A program made the position numbers and the translations under genes. From Isoetes taiwanensis (Eukaryota; Streptophyta; Lycopodiopsida; Isoetales; Isoetaceae): a DNA stretch of 64,000 nucleotides. Each line of letters starts with the position of its first letter. Position 1 is the first letter of the stretch. Where the stretch lies: contig JAJEKV010000028.1 in NCBI GenBank assembly GCA_021234155.1, forward strand, positions 2,810,567 to 2,874,566, read 5' to 3'. Below the pieces are notes generated by a model. It had not been told where the DNA came from. It worked only from the letters and a program-made list of their open reading frames with translations, and ran no database searches. Positions 23,921 to 35,149 of this stretch are shown piece by piece.

Positions 23921-24130
23921 TCCCTCCCTACGTATTAACATGTACCAAAATGTTTTAAATTCTTATTTACTATTATTTTATAATATTTTAAGCTTCCAAT
24001 TGTATGACCATGTCATAATTTAAAATAATTCATTGTTAACTTATAAACTGAGTTTCAATTTGCTTTCTTTTATGGGTAACAAGAATTAACATATAAATGT
24101 CATCATAATGTATAACCTTGGATAACAAAC

Positions 24131-25400
24131 ATGGTGACTAAACTTACAGCCAGAAACACCGGCCCAGGCTCACAAGGTCGGGGCAGGCAGCATCACTGAC
24201 AACCTAAAAAACTTTTCGGCCGAGAGCACGAGGAGGAAGAGGACATGCCGTCTGAAGCCATCAACAGGGGGCTGGTTCAAATGCTTAACTAGATGGAACA
24301 ACTAGTACAGTGGGCCATGCCCCTCATGCGTGCCCAGGAATGTGGACCAATGCCGCCTTCACCTCCTCAGGATCTAGATTAAGCAGCTCAACCGGAACAA
24401 GAGGAAGTCCAAGTACCTGAGAAGAGCAGAAAGAGGAAAGCAAGAAGCAAGAGAGGCCCAATCACTTCTAGCTCCAACTCAACCGACAGTACTGATAGTA
24501 ATTCACACAAGACCTCAAAAAGTGAGTCAGACACCTCACAGGGCAGGAACAGGAACCATAGGGCAGGGGACTACCAGAAAAGGATCGATAGTGCCATGAG
24601 TAATGTGTGCAAAACCTAGAAATTGGGATAGTTCTCCGAGAAGGACAGATCAGAAATGGAAGCTGAAGCTTGACTGGATGAAATAGAAGAATTTGGAAAC
24701 TCATATGGGATGAAAAATAAAGACATAGGAAAAGTGGCAACAACAAATCTGATTGGCCTAGCACATATTTGATGGAAAGGATATGCTAAGTCAAACAAGC
24801 TAAAAAGAAACAATTGCAGATTCAAAACCTTCAATAAGGCTTTCCGCAAGCATTATGTCCCAAGGTCGCACACAAGCAGAAAGATTCAACAGTTCTACAG
24901 GCTGGACCAAAAGAATCTATCAGTGGCCAAATATACAGAGGAATTTATGAGGCTAAGGCTAAATGTTCCAAGGATCATGAAGAGGCAGGCTATAGACGGT
25001 TGTTTTGAGGGGTTGAACAACAACATTAAGAGATTGGTCGAGGCCATCAACCCGAAAACAGTTGGAAAGGCCGAAGACAAAGCATTAAGCTTGGAGGAAG
25101 CACCGCCGACCCCGGGGTAGAAACAATAATTCTATAAGGGGAAAGCAAGAGGCTCTTATCCACCCAAGCAGGCATCGACCACACCAATACAGTCTCAGGG
25201 GAATATGGATAGGAAAGGTTCATATGGGGATCAGAAGCATCAGGGGGGCCCAACAGGGAAGTCAGTGAAACATTTTTTGGATAGTATTCCCAAGGAAAAA
25301 AGGAAAGATGCATAAAGAAGAAGTTGTGCTTCAGATGCTACCAGCTGGGACACCGTATGCATGATTGCCCATTTGTTACGCAAGCATTCCTGGTAGAGCT
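24131..25400 (+). pseudogene. chromovirus gag
   Basis: Possible start ATG at 24131 (MVTKLTARNTGPGSQ). Serine- and charge-rich linker near 24460-24560. Capsid-like helical region at about 24780-25110 (KYTEEFMRLRLNVPRIMKRQ; DGCFEGLNNNIKRLVEAINP). Nucleocapsid CCHC knuckle CFRCYQLGHRMHDC at about 25328-25368. At least six stops interrupt the frame between 24190 and 24775. Confidence 0.75.
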
Positions 25401-25549
25401 TATAGATTAGAAGTCACCAACAGAACTGGACAACAAATACGATGACCAGCAGGAAGCACATGACTATATAGAAGGTGAGTGTAGGATTTGTGTAGCCATT
25501 GAGTCAGATGACGTCAAAAGTCAGTCCACGGTTATTTGAACAGAGGGCA

Positions 25550-25880
25550 TCATAGATGATAAGCCCTATGTACCTCTTATAGACACAGGTAGCGCCCACA
25601 ATTTTGCTTCTCCCAGGTTAGCAGCATTGTTGAAATTCAAGACCCTCAAATCGAAGCCAAGGCCAGTCAATATGGCAAGTGAGGCAATTCGCCACACCAA
25701 ATGAAGAAGAGTCAATTTTGACATAGGCCTAAGCGGAACCAAGTTGACTATGTGGGCAGAAGTCATGGGCCTTGGTAAGTATGACCTTATAGTCAGTATG
25801 GAGTTCTTGAAGTCAGCGAAGGCAATGATCGATTGCGATAGACATGAGATCTCGATCACGGCACCCGATGACAACCGTTT
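25550..25880 (+). pseudogene. chromovirus aspartic protease
   Basis: The active-site stretch reads PLIDTGSAHNFASPRLAALL (D-T-G-S present) near 25572-25630. The downstream part reads VMGLGKYDLIVSMEFLKSAK and AMIDCDRHEISI, where the family usually has GxDVILGMDWL and the catalytic flap follows. The GMDW position is changed to SMEF. A stop or frame change separates the two blocks around 25705. Confidence 0.7.
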
Positions 25881-25939
25881 TGTGGTCAAAGATAAGGAAG
25901 TCCCTTCTGTAATGCAATGTATGTCCTTAAAGCAGTTGT

Positions 25940-26800
25940 ACAAATCTTCAGGGAGTTCTTGGATGAGTTCGTCATCATTTTCTTTGAAGGCGTCCTGATC
26001 TACAACAAGTAAATGGAGGATCATGTAGCACACTTAAGAAAAGTCTTGGAGAAGCTAAGGCGGCACCGTTTGTTCGACAAACTTTCTAAGTTCCATTTTG
26101 CTACAATCGGAGTTGGATATCTAGGACATGTTACATCAGCCGAAGGTATAGCGACCGATCCGTCGAAGATAGAAGCCATAGTAGATTGACCACGACCAAA
26201 GAACGTCTCCGAAGTAAGAAGCTTCCTTGGCTTAGCAGGCCACTATCGGAAATTTGTAAAAGACTTTGCTAAATGGGCATCCCCTTTGTCGGACCTCATT
26301 AAGAATAAGAAGGTAAAAGATTGGATGGCACATTGAGTAGAGAATATTCAAGCTTTATTCGAAAAGCTCAACGAAGCCTTGACAACCGCACCAGTGCTTA
26401 CCCTACCAGATTCAAACAAGGATAAACTAGTAGCAGCGGATGCAAGTAAGTTAGCAACAGGTGGAGTTCTCATGCAAGAAGGAAGAGTGGTAACCTATGA
26501 TTCTAAGGAGTTGAATGATGCCAAATAACGTTATCCAATGCATGATCAACTTCTAGCCGTCGTAAGAGCTCTTTGTATTTGGAGGCACTATTTGCTTGGT
26601 ATCAGTTAGATACTGACCATCAAAGCTTCCAATACATTTTCACGCAACCACTCCTCCCTCAATCTGAGGCAAAGATGCTGGATGGAATTCCTCAAAGACT
26701 ATGACTTCGAGATAGTCTATAAGCCAGGCAAATTAAATGTGGTTGCCGACACTCTCTCTCGCCGGCCATTGGAGACTCGTGTGCATTGCAATGCCATCTC
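25940..26800 (+). pseudogene. chromovirus reverse transcriptase C-part and RNase H
   Basis: The N-terminal palm of the reverse transcriptase is deleted: sequence jumps from the protease tail to REFLDEFVIIFFEGVLIYNK. The catalytic Y-L-D-D box of this family appears as FFEG, so both aspartates are gone. Next come HLRKVLEKLRRHRLFDKLSK and VRSFLGLAGHYRKFVKDFAK (connection domain), then RNase H-like VAADASKLATGGVLMQE and DFEIVYKPGKLNVVADTLSR. Stops occur at about 26011, 26188, 26336 and 26526. Confidence 0.8.
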
Positions 26801-26979
26801 TACCTTCTCTAGTGAATTCAGCAAAAAGATTGAAGAGGTCTTGCCTTCAAGCAAAGAATTCAAGGAAGTATGGGCTAGCCTTTGCAAAGAAGCTAGGCCA
26901 GATAAATAAAGAGAAGCTTATAAATGATATAAAAAGAAAGGCAACCTTCTCTACCACAAGGACAAACTTTGCATCCTGA

Positions 26980-28212
26980 GGCATCCGGAGTAAGAAAGTT
27001 AATTCTTCATGATACTCATAATAGCCCAATAGCTGGCCACACAGGGTTCATGAAAACTTACTTCAAGATAAGAAGTAGTTACTTTTGACCTGGCATGAAG
27101 AAGGACATAGCCAACTACATTCGACAGAGTCAATTATGTCAGCAAACGAAAGCAGAGTGACTCCGAATTTCGGGAACTTTGGAACCCTTGACAGTACCAA
27201 ATGTAAAATGGAAGGTTATGAGCATGGATTTTATAACCGGACTCCCAAGAACAGCAAAGGGCCATGATGCCTTAATGGTTGTAGTCGACAAGCTATCAAA
27301 TATGGCTCACTTTTTGCCATGTCGAACTATAGATACAGCCTTGGATACCGCCTTGCTTTTTGCAAAAGAGATATTTAGATCGCATGGGATGTCAAGGGAA
27401 ATAATCTCTAATAGAGATCCCAAGTTCATAAGTGCTTTTTGGAAGGACTTCTTCAATACGATTCAGACCAAGTTGTTCATGAGTACAACATATCATCCCC
27501 AAACTGATGGGCAAAACGGAACGCATCAATCGAATTTTAGAAGACATGTTGAGGAACTATATATGGAATAAGCAGTCAATATGGGGTGACTATATTTATT
27601 TGATATATAATAGTTCCAAGCAAGAATCCGCACAAATGTCCCCCTTCATGATAAATTATGGTTATCAATGCTTGACACCAGACACTTGGCATACCCAATG
27701 TACATGGTTGAAGTTTGTCAACGAATGTTGATTGATATGCAGCAGTTGGTCGGAGAAGTTCGAGGCTATCTATTGGCAGCAAGAAGTCGACAAAAGAGCA
27801 TAGCTGATAAGCGAAAAACCAAAAGAGAATTCAAGTAGGGGATAATGTTTGGTTTAAGATTAAGGACAAGCAAGAAAAGCTTCGAATCAGAAATTGTAAG
27901 AAGCTTGCTCCAAGGTGGGCGGGACCTTTCAAGATTTTGGAGCTCGATTTGTCTGCCCATCTCAAAGTCCACAAAGTCTTCCACATAAGCCTATTAAAGA
28001 GGCACACTCCAAACCCGGAAGAGGTCTTGGAGTCTCCAACCTTGTTGGAGATGATGGAGGAGAAAATCGAAATAGTCCTTGTCCTTGAGCTAATTCTTGA
28101 CAAAACATTTAAGAAGACAAGAAGGTCTCAATTCCTCCAATACTTGGTCAAGTGGAAGCACTTGTCTGTGAAAGACGCAACATGGCTGTTAAAGCAAGAT
28201 CTTAAGAAGTGA
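26980..28212 (+). pseudogene. chromovirus integrase with chromodomain
   Basis: Zinc-binding head HDTHNSPIAGHTGFMKTYF and YIRQSQLCQQTK; the first Cys of the HHCC motif has become Ser. Core DDE is visible: MDFITGLPRTAKGHDALMVV, then SNRDPKFISAFWKDFF, then YHPQTDGQ and, after a one-base frame change near 27515, TERINRILEDMLRNYI. The C-terminus has KVHKVFHISLLKRH followed by a chromodomain-like end (FLQYLVKWKHLSVKDATWL). The chromodomain, which in this group steers integration to heterochromatin, is what places the element among chromoviruses. Confidence 0.85.
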
Positions 28213-28375
28213 TACCTGGAATTCATGAAGCAATTCGACGGCCAAGTCATCTCCGAAGTAGTCGATGCCAACCTGTCAGGTGCTCTTAGCTAAGCTTGTG
28301 TATGCCTTAGTGTAAGTGCAGGAAAGCATATGCATTCTAGGGTAGTTGGGATGCATATGCAAAGATCTTGTAGTG

Positions 28376-28855
28376 TAGGCAATGATGAGATCCCCTCCCC
28401 TTCCAGAAGCGTTCTCTAGGCCAGTACACACCAGGAGTGCGCACGACCGGGAGGGTCATGTGAGAGGAGCGCAACATCGTAGGCGATGATGGGATCACTA
28501 GAGGGTTCCTTAGCTTAAAACCTTCGAGGCCATGATGCACTACGGGTGTGTATGACTGAAAGGATCATGCATGAGCAGGCATGGGATCGTGGGCAATGAT
28601 AAGATCATCGTTAGGATATTCTCTATGCTACGATGCACGGCACGTGCACATGACCATGGGGGGTCATGATGAGGTAAGCGTGATCATGCGCGATGATGGG
28701 ATCGTCTGGGATGTTCCTTAACTGAAACCCCAAGGGGCATGAGGCATTGCAGGGGTATACGATCAACAGGATCGTGTACAAGGTAGCACCCAATCATGGG
28801 CGATGATAGAATCATCTTAAACTGTCCTTATGATCGAGTGCAAAGTAGTAGGGGT
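28376..28855. repeat. degenerate tandem repeat of about 105 bp
   Basis: Four and a half imperfect units beginning ggc(a/g)atgatgagatc at about 28376, 28480, 28591, 28688 and 28798. Each has a gatgc(a/c)c...cat core and a ggatcatg/ggatcgtg element. It lies just after the chromovirus coding end and may be part of its 3' untranslated region. Confidence 0.7.
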
Positions 28856-29295
28856 AATCTTGAGCTAGTAGTTCGGCTCAAGGAGGTAATTAGGGGAGTG
28901 GTCCCCTAAAAACTACAAACTTATTAACTAAACTAACGTAATGTGCTACTTGTGCAGACCAGTGAAGGGGAGCATGGAGGAGGGAGCACGTTACGAGAAG
29001 ACAGGAGTCATAGATTTTAGACTTAACTATGAACTTCTAAAACTTGTTGTAATAATATTATATGTACAATTTTGATAGTAATATTAAGCACTAGGCTCAC
29101 TCGTGAAGGCAAATATGATAACTGGCTAGTATATTGGCAGTTTTCTTTTTGCTCCCTGGAACAATATATGTTGTGTTTTGCTTTGCTCATAAGGATCGCC
29201 ATTGCAATTCCGATGATCTTTTAATTATTCTATTTTGCTTTGTTTGCTTGTCAGGATCGTGCATGCGAGCTTCCTGACTTGTTTTTCTTTTATAG
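28856..29295. other. no recognisable feature
   Basis: AT-rich sequence between the tandem repeat and an exon-like block. It ends in a pyrimidine run and an AG (tttttcttttatag) that could serve as a splice acceptor for the next block. Confidence 0.3.
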
Positions 29296-30099
29296 GAATT
29301 CGCTGAAGTTGCAACGAACACTTTCAAAGTCAAGGAACTGAAAGACGAAAAGCAATGGATCTTTACGCCGGAAGCAACCTGGTCTAAATTTATGGTTGTG
29401 GTGAAGAGGAAATTAGGTAATAATCAAGATTATGTCCATGACAAGCTGACGAAGGATTTTTGTAACAAGAAATCCTTTGTTTGATGGATAAGATACTTGT
29501 AGGCAAGTGTTTTCTGAAAACCACCTCAGACTACATAGGCCGTTTCGCGTACAAGCAACGGGCATCGGAGTTGAGGATGCTAACTCTAGAGAGAACTCCT
29601 GCATCATGAACAACACAGAAGTGCAGTACCTCAGCTTCCATGACTTTTCTGCGGCATATCCAGAGTTTACAAAGGAGCGTTTGCTTCAAATTGCATGCAT
29701 GGGTAGTCCTTACGTTAAAGCAAATATCAATAAAGACCATGTTCTGAGTACACTTCCTGCAGTCACGTTAGCCTGTGTTAAAGAGATCATATGCCCGAAC
29801 CATCTGTAGAGATGTGGAACTTACTTGTAGCTCAACATCACCTAGGGGAGAGCAATATTCACCTCCCTCTCACGTCCACAATGCAGAGTATTGCGAATGG
29901 ATGGGCTGGTCTCCAGTTTCATGGCATCCCTCAGGCAGATGTTATTGATTGCCTCTGGGTTTGCACATGCCAAAGGTCTAGATCTAGAGACAATAATTTC
30001 AACTACACTGAAGAAACACATGCGAAAAGTTTGGATTCAAGAGTACAAGACTTGCAGCATAGATTTCGAGCTAGTGGATGACTTTGCATGCCACTGATG
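29296..30099 (+). pseudogene. unidentified exon-like coding sequence
   Basis: Block 1 (29296-29480) follows an acceptor-like AG and reads FAEVATNTFKVKELKDEKQW and VVVKRKLGNNQDYVHDKLTK. Block 2 (about 29505-29808) reads YLSFHDFSAAYPEFTKERLL and ACMGSPYVKANINKDHVLST and closes with a stop. Block 3 (about 29803-30099), in two overlapping frames, reads EPSVEMWNLLVAQHHLGESN and IASGFAHAKGLDLETIISTT. The last piece faintly recalls a MazG-type helix, but I do not trust that. The blocks are more protein-like than the surroundings. I cannot name the gene or say whether it is functional. Confidence 0.4.
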
Positions 30100-30826
30100 A
30101 GGCAACCACAATGTAGAGCAGTCCAGACCGTCAAAAGTTCAAAAACACCTAATAGATTCTAGACCTATAATCCGTGGATTATGGGCCTGGATGGATTCCG
30201 GGCCGGCATCCCTATATGTCGTTTAGGGGAGCCAACATAGTGCGCTGTAAGCCAAGTTAGTTATTCTGCTATCATGTGAATGAGTCATACTAGATGGCCA
30301 TTGATTATTAGAATTCATTCCAAATAAGACATCTCGCTGATATTCAGATTTGAAGCTTCTTAGATAAATTGTCCAAGCTCGAAGACATCATTTCATGGCA
30401 TGCAAAGCTTCTACCTTACTCTCCTCTCGTTGTGTGTCAGTTGTGTGTCAGCAGTGGCACCTTTTACTATAAATAGGAAAATTTTACTCAGCCATACAAT
30501 ATAGAGCTAAAATCAGCTAATCCTCAAGGATTACGAAGGAAAACCAGATTACCAATCCTACGGGTGTGTATTGTACTTTTTCAATATTATTTTGTATTTC
30601 CATTTCCAATGTAAGAAGCTTCGGGAAGAGAGGACTACAACGGAAGAGTGAGAGAGAATGAATAGTAGAATGGCCATATTAATGATGCTGCTAAATCATT
30701 TGGGAATGCCAAGACGTCGGATTCGCTGCATAAAGTAATATTTTTTTGAGGTTTTTGACGTAGCAAGAATCCTATATGAGAATTTTAAACTTTTTTTAAA
30801 CCTTGATGTGTCGTGTATAACTGATG
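30100..30826. other. possible LTR or promoter remnant
   Basis: A TATA box (actataaatagg, about 30468-30479) is followed by a leader-like stretch; the region might be a solo LTR, but matching ends are not evident. It lies at the 3' side of the minus-strand PPR gene. Confidence 0.25.
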
Positions 30827-33117
30827 TTAAGTGGGCACGAGGCAGTGGTGCCCCCTATTGCCCACATGCATTCTACATGCACCAACAAAAGTCATCCATA
30901 ATGTGGAAGTAGGGTGACTGATCATCCATATAATCATATCCTCTGCTTCATCTAACCATCCTGCACGTCCAAGAAGGTCAAGCATAGAATTATAAAGCTC
31001 CATGGTCAATGCCATGAAATGAACGCTTGTCAAAGACATGTACAAATGACACCCTTCATCTATATACCCGGCATGCCCACATGCAGAAATTATACCAACA
31101 AATGTGAGATGACTTGGTTGTATTCCTTCAAGTTGCATTTTTTGGAAACGATGAAGGGCTTTCTTGCCATGTCCATGTTGTGCATAAACAGCAAGCATGG
31201 CATTCCAGTAGGCCACACTTCTCTCATGCACTTCATCAAATACCTTTTCGGCATCTGTCACACTCCCACACCGATTATACATGTTCATAAGAGCGATCCT
31301 AACAGAGATATCAGATGCAAATTGACTCATTAAATGCTCGTGCAACCATGACCCTTTAGCTAAGGCTGCTTGAGTAGCACATGAATCCAGAAGACAGATC
31401 AGGGTGCCCTCATCTAAAGGCATGCCTTCTGTCTTCATTGATTGGAAAAGATGGAAAGCCTCCTCATGGTGTTTATCATGCGTATATGCTGCAATCATTG
31501 CCCCCCAAGAAAAAGCATCATGTTTGGCCATAATTCTGAATATTTTCCAGGCTTCCTTGAGACTCCCACACTTACTGTACATATTAATTAATGAAGTTTT
31601 GACAAGGATATCTGCTTCCGCAGCATGGTTTATAATTTGTAGATGCGCCTGCTTGCCTTGCGTTAGGGATTGAAGGCATGCACATGCATCAAGAATACTG
31701 ATAAATGTGACCTCGCTTGGAAGCATACCCTGTTGGTGCATTTGCTGGGATAATAAAAGAGCAACCCTGCTATATCCATGGTCAACATAAGCTGCAATCA
31801 TGGCATTCCAGGTTATGATATTGCGTTCATCCATTGTATTAAATATAGCTCGTGCATCCTCTAAACTACCACATTTCCCATGCATATGAAGAAGTGCAGT
31901 TCCTATGACTATATTTGCTCCAAGCCCAAGAGCTAAGATATAAGCATGAATTCTTTTTCCTTGAGAAATAAGATCTTGCTCTTTACAAGCATCTATTATG
32001 GTAGCAAACGTGGATCTACTTGGTGGTAATTTTAGCTGGTACATTTGATACAAGAGTTCAAATGCACTTCTGAAATAACCATGTTCTCCATATGCTGCAA
32101 TCATGGCATTCCATGAGACAATATCCCGTGTGTCCATTCTGTTAAATATTGACCATGCATCTTCCAGGTGGCCACCCTTATTATACATAGTTATAAGAGA
32201 ATTTTGTATAGTCGTCTCAAGGTCAAAGTCTCTACCTACCATACTACCATGTATGAGCTTGCCAATGAAAATGCTTTGCCTCGGTTGTACATGCTGCAAC
32301 GATGGTAATATAAGTAACTTTATCAGGTTTCAGGGGGCCTAATTGCAGTTGTTGGTAACAGAAGACTGCCTCTTTCCCAAAATCCATGTTGTGTATATGC
32401 TGCAATCATGGCATTCCATGAATATATGTCATGCACATGCATTTTCTTAAAAGCTGCACAAGCATCATCCAAACAACCGCATTTGCTATACATGTTCACA
32501 ACAACTGACCCAACAAATACATCACTTTCTAGTCGACTTGCAACAATTTCAAAAGTATGAATTAACCGACCCCAGGTAATAAATTCATACTCATCACATG
32601 CATCAAGAATGACGGTGAATGTGATCTTGTTGGGCATTAATCCTTCTGCTTGCATTCTGAAGAAGATTAAGAGAGCGTCTTTGCATAGGCCATGCTCTGT
32701 ACATGCTCTGACCATGATAGTCCAGGAAAAGATGTTTCTACATTTCATCCTATCAAAGACAGCTTTACCATTGCCAATGTTCCCACATTTTGCATACATA
32801 TGTACAAGAAGGTTGTCAACGAACATTTCTTCTTCTTGCCTGTTTTGTATAACATAGGCATGGATACATTTGCCTTCTGATAGACTAGTGCATTCTCTTA
32901 ATATTCTAGCAATGCTTTTAGAATCACACACAAGACACCACGGGATATCTAATTGGTTTATCCACGTTGACGCATACTGCCTGGAACAAACATTATTTGC
33001 CTTTCCATGCTTGAAGTTTAAATGCGCGTTAATTCCTAGATGTATCAAAGAACTGGAATATAAGCTTCTGATCCTGCGGCATTCTGTGTGCAAATTTAAA
33101 TAAGTTTTAAATGGCAT
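30827..33117 (-). pseudogene. PLS-class PPR gene, frameshifted and truncated
   Basis: Intronless minus-strand gene. Starts MPFKTYLN at 33117, with an Arg/Ser-rich first 30 residues that could be an organelle targeting peptide. Part 1 (33117-32323, 264 aa) and part 2 (32299-30827, 490 aa) together carry about six rounds of P, L and S motifs, for example NIFSWTIMVRACTEHGLCKD, IITWNAMIAAYVDHGYSRVA and LTFVGIISACGHAGYIDEGC. Between the parts the frame changes twice: after AAYTQHGFW the continuation KEAVFCYQQLQLGPLKPDKV is in the next frame, then the third frame resumes with RQSIFIGKLIHG. Such proteins bind organelle transcripts, usually to direct C-to-U editing. The gene stops at TFVGACRMHVG, at the start of the E motif, so the E and DYW domains are missing. 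The two frameshifts could be assembly errors; the truncation argues for a pseudogene. Confidence 0.85.
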
Positions 33118-33498
33118 CGTTAGCCATGAGATGTGGGCTTACTTGGTTATGATTGAATTCGCGCCAGATCACAGCAGTTTCAGCCGCAGCATTAAGATCC
33201 GCTATTCGCATAGGCAAACAGAGAAATACACATAGAAAAAAAGATCATTTCGGGCAAAACATGCCACTATTGTAAAGAAAAATGGTCACTGGAAAGAGAT
33301 TGCAAAAAGCTAAAGGAAAAATGGGACGTCCAGGCAGAAGTGAGGAATAGAAACAGGAGCAGAGCCACATACCTGAGAACAAAACTGCAGCAGAAGCAGC
33401 CAAAGCCGGGCCCTCTAATGGCCAAGCCACTCCAGGAAAGGAAAACACCTGAAGAGGGTCTTGATAGGCCGTTTCTCCAAAGAAATCGGCAAGGGGTA

Positions 33499-33631
33499 GA
33501 TAACGTCCTCTCCCGAGGAGTTATGGGCCAGGAAAATGGCCAGTGGCCATGTGGCCACGACGGCCTCGGAATTTCGTGGCCACATGGCCCTCGGCCACCA
33601 CCGCCCATAACTCTCGAGGAGGGACGTTATC
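33499..33631. repeat. 133-bp near-perfect palindrome (foldback)
   Basis: Left arm gataacgtcc...gttatgggc pairs with gcccataac...gggacgttatc; an inner arm ggccatgtggccacga pairs with tcgtggccacatggcc around a 13-base loop. A few mismatches and small bulges occur between the arms. It lies about 380 bp upstream of the PPR start. It could be a short foldback element or a hairpin RNA source. Confidence 0.8.
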
Positions 33632-35149
33632 GACCTTAACGTCCGGGCGAGTCCTTTAGGAGAAAATCGTAGCGGCTATGGCGGCGTCCATTTCGACTAT
33701 GGCGGCGTCCATTTCGCGGTGTGCAATAATCAATAGGGTGAGCAAATCTTTTACGCCGCTTGCAATCTTTCTTCTTTGGAACATCGATTTTTCTTCTTTG
33801 TATAATGCGTTTTGTGCTTTGTTTTGAGGATACTCCATCTTCGAGCTTGGATTATCATAAAGCATGGTCGCTGTGATCGTTCTACAAAGCCTCGAGAATG
33901 CCCTCGAAGTAGAAGATCATTTCTACAAAGCCTCGGGATGCCGGTTCTGGAATCCCTGTGCGAGTCTTCCTCTTTCTAATATATCAAATGCTTCTAGCTC
34001 CTTGAATGTAAAACCGGTATACTATTTTTCTTGCATTGCTGCATTTTTTTTCTTCTTTGGAATCAGAGCCCGGAATAGTGTGTGGTTTAGATCTTAATTA
34101 GATCTCATTTAATTTAGGCTGCATGACTCTATTTTTTAATGTGCGCTAAAGGTAAGGGCCGAAGAAAAGCGAAATGTAGGATTCATCATCCGCATCGCGT
34201 TTGATAAAATCTGGTATGATAAGCCCAAAGTCGACTGTCATATGATAAAATCTGGTTTAAGCTTAAGCTTTACAGGGATTTTATTGAGGGGCGATTTTCG
34301 AGGGGACTTTTACAAGGATTGATTTCCAGTTTCAAGATTGATTTAGGATACATTTCATTTCCCCGGATGCTTATTCGATTTGGTAGTGTTAAATAGGATG
34401 GGTCCGACTTCTCTTCTAAAAGCTATCAATGCCTTGATTTCCTCCTGAAGTCATGTTTCAACCCTCTTTTTTGGAGTCTTTAGGTCATTATCGTCCCCAA
34501 TGTTTTCAGATAGAAGGCCATGAGCAGAAGGGGGCATTAAATGTGAAGCCAAGACACCATTAGTCATGCCTTGAATCATGGCAACCAGTATATCCTAAAT
34601 CCTAATGTTTCATGAGGTAATATGAATAGAGTTTACAGTTCTGAGAAACCCAAATCAAGAGGCATGCAACCAAATGCTATTAAAACCCCAAGAAAGTAAC
34701 AGGACATAAGGAGTTTTGTTGACTATTTTGTTCTGTTTCAATGTTTCGTTTCATGTTTTGTTCACTGTTGAAATCTATGCTAGAATTCAGATTCTTTATA
34801 ACTATCATTACATCTTATTTTGTTTTCTTTTTTAATGGCAGGAAGAAGGGAAATACATACATAGGGGTCTTTGCTCCAGTCAGATTTTGAAAAAATCCAT
34901 TGTAAATCCTACTATAAATTGATCATAATCTACACATAATTCTGTAATTGATATTCTCCAACTTAATTTTGTTATAAAAATTTGAGAGTTTCTGTTATGC
35001 TGTAACAAATGTTATGAGGTAACAAATGTTATGACCATAACATGCGTGTTATGGCCATAACAAATAATGTTACTGGAGATAACATTTTCAAATGGATGGC
35101 TGAGATTGAAACCTGGGCCTAAAGGACGAGGCCCAGGACGTTAAGGAAA
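33632..35149. other. no supported gene
   Basis: AT-rich sequence with only short open stretches. A two-unit word (tctacaaagcctcg, about 33880 and 33930) is repeated. Also an internal repeat of taacaaatgttatgaggt/ccataac near 35000-35080. Nothing recognisable. Confidence 0.35.

Larger units (their letters stand above)
24131..28212 (+). mobile_element. dead Ty3/gypsy chromovirus (internal region)
   Basis: gag, zinc knuckle, protease, part of reverse transcriptase, RNase H, integrase and a C-terminal chromodomain follow in the order of a Ty3/gypsy chromovirus. Many in-frame stops, several frame changes and a deletion in the reverse transcriptase make it non-functional. Many stops replace expected Trp or Gln codons, the pattern left by C-to-T decay of methylated DNA (inference). 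I could not place either LTR; the 3' flank holds a tandem repeat at 28376-28855. Confidence 0.85.

Noticed and set aside
29446-29490. Hammerhead ribozyme core (CTGACGA)
   Set aside because: The required GAAA and a cleavable NUH site with matching stems are not in place; the nearby ctgatga at 47013 fails in the same way.
29880-30090. MazG/dCTP pyrophosphatase-like helix
   Set aside because: The resemblance is limited to one helix read across a frame change; the catalytic EExxE motif is not seen.
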